From positions 226,799-290,798 of the forward strand of contig NZ_JABFNK010000001.1 of assembly GCF_020386975.1 (NCBI RefSeq): 64,000 bases of DNA, written 5' to 3'. The translations under genes were made by a program, and so were the position numbers. Below the pieces are notes generated by a model. That model was not told the origin of the DNA. It saw nothing but the letters and a program-made list of their open reading frames with translations, and ran no database searches. Shown one piece after another: positions 63,390 through 64,000 of the stretch. The DNA is from Thermococcus bergensis (lineage in GTDB: Archaea > Methanobacteriota_B > Thermococci > Thermococcales > Thermococcaceae). Position 1 is the stretch's first letter. Every line of letters starts with the position of its first letter.

Positions 63390-63807
63390 GACTCAATATC
63401 CCCCTTGATTTTCTCGCCTGCAATCTCTCTATTGAGCGTTTCAACATCTATCCAGTGCACGTAAAAGATAGGCTTCCCCGAGTTTTTTGTCGACGTCAAG
63501 GGTTAAAGTCCCGGGGTGAGGGTTTATAGAGTTTGCTAAAATCGTTATTCCAGTATCTGAATGCAGGTCGGTCTTGATCTTTATTATCCCCGGATTTATG
63601 TCCATTAATATGGCATGTTTTGCTACTTTGAAGTTGCTCTCTATTAACCGGAATGCCATGATAAAAAGGTACTGAGGAATGACAAAGAGACTTATGTAAA
63701 GAATCTTCTCCACAATATGGCCCGTCTGCCTTATATCTTCGGTGAGCATTTCATACATGAAAAGAGAAATTACCAGAGTTGCTATTCCCCAATGAATAAA
63801 TTCTCAC
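63365..63807 (-). pseudogene. MnhE/MrpE subunit, frameshifts near both ends
   Basis: The core (63758 to about 63490) reads MYEMLTEDIRQTGHIVEKIL and AILMDINPGIIKIKTDLHSD to the TLDVDK motif, typical of MnhE. A shift in the A6 run near 63483-63488 moves on to NSGKPIFYVHWIDVETLNRE and the stop at 63365 inside MnhF. At the front, IHWGIATLVISLF lies in the core frame but two bases out of phase with the only overlapping start, GTG at 63807. It is the first antiporter subunit of the cluster (MbhA-like). Confidence 0.72.
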
Positions 63808-63971
63808 TCTGTGTATTCCCACTTATCACTATCCAGAAGGAGAAGAGTGCGATCCACGTAAGGACTACCTGTTTCCCATTTTGGGAGTTTTTGGGCTTCA
63901 TAGGTTTCAAACAATATCCTCTGCCTTATCTCATCAAGTCTTTCCCTAAGATAAAAAGGGATTCTGCTCAT
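63804..63971 (-). CDS. Small uncharacterised protein preceding the Mrp cluster
   Basis: A 55-residue soluble protein: ATG at 63971, MSRIPFYLRERLDEIRQRIL, then a middle segment KLPKWETGSPYVDRTLLLLD and the acidic end KWEYTE with TGA at 63804. The stop overlaps the GTG of MnhE (GTGA). Its sequence reads as a real protein and lies in phase with the operon. I do not recognise it. It may be a small accessory subunit; the region upstream is outside the window. Confidence 0.6.
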   Translation of the reverse strand: MSRIPFYLRERLDEIRQRILFETYEAQKLPKWETGSPYVDRTLLLLDSDKWEYTE

Positions 63972-64000
63972 GTTTTTACTAGACTTTCATTGATTATAAT

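Noticed and set aside
63777..63901. Membrane-like frame reading VVLTWIALFSFWIVIS upstream of MnhE
   Set aside because: It is an out-of-frame shadow of the 55-residue gene at 63804-63971, whose own frame runs start to stop and overlaps MnhE properly.

Overview
The window is a piece of a Thermococcales chromosome, most probably a Thermococcus of moderate GC. The evidence is archaeal: fibrillarin next to Nop5, aMBF1, cupin-type phosphoglucose isomerase, pyruvoyl arginine decarboxylase with SpeH and a SpeE-like enzyme, an HMG-CoA synthase/thiolase/DUF35 trio, a CGP-CTERM surface protein, and TATA boxes close to GGTG-type ribosome binding sites. I cannot name the species from sequence alone.

Layout. 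1-5.3 kb: aminotransferase, carbamoyltransferase, cupin, AEC transporter and a methyltransferase. 5.5-11.5 kb: an island with a TnpB element, an 869-bp DDE insertion sequence (called IS-A here), a frameshifted SSS symporter, an IS982 copy and an AT-rich nuclease-like gene. 12-19.8 kb: enolase, nop5-flpA, the mevalonate-entry operon, aMBF1. 19.9 kb: tRNA-Val, then about 570 bp without a gene. 20.5-24.4 kb: ABC exporter operon. 24.4-29.5 kb: methylmalonyl-CoA mutase, pgiA, and a site-2-protease gene split by an IS607-type element. 29.7-38.6 kb: chimeric pseudogene remnants, RNase Z, TraB-like protein, a gene with an internal stop, TPR protein, mobA, purA, lipase-like hydrolase. 38.6-41.3 kb: IS6, IS-A and a nested IS982 beside a truncated trmO. 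41.4-48.9 kb: CGP-CTERM beta-propeller protein, ahcY, cyclase, an EamA transporter destroyed by an IS605-type TnpB element, gcvT, universal stress protein. 49-53.6 kb: a tightly overlapping UbiA/flippase/glycosyltransferase/creatininase-like/coiled-coil operon with a divergent winged-helix regulator. 53.6-55.5 kb: polyamine genes. 55.7-59.7 kb: a CPA2 antiporter split by a second IS607-type element, then a third IS-A. 59.7-64 kb: ACT protein and an Mrp-type antiporter cluster carrying many single-base lesions.

Mobile DNA is the main theme. Three IS607-ended elements share ends GCTGTT...CAGAAC. Two inserted precisely between GG and GG of host genes, so removing the element restores the reading frame. 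The third carries a ribbon-helix-helix gene where the serine recombinase should be. All three IS-A copies sit directly beside a host TATA box with identical 10-bp target duplications. IS-A and IS982 both need a -1 shift at an A7 run to make full transposase, and this is identical in all copies.

Metabolically, PdaD, SpeH and SpeE cover arginine to aminopropylagmatine. The HMGCS/thiolase/DUF35 operon feeds isoprenoid lipid synthesis. Enolase and pgiA both carry near-consensus Thermococcales glycolytic motifs (TATCAC-N5-GTGA), which suggests shared Tgr/TrmBL1 control.
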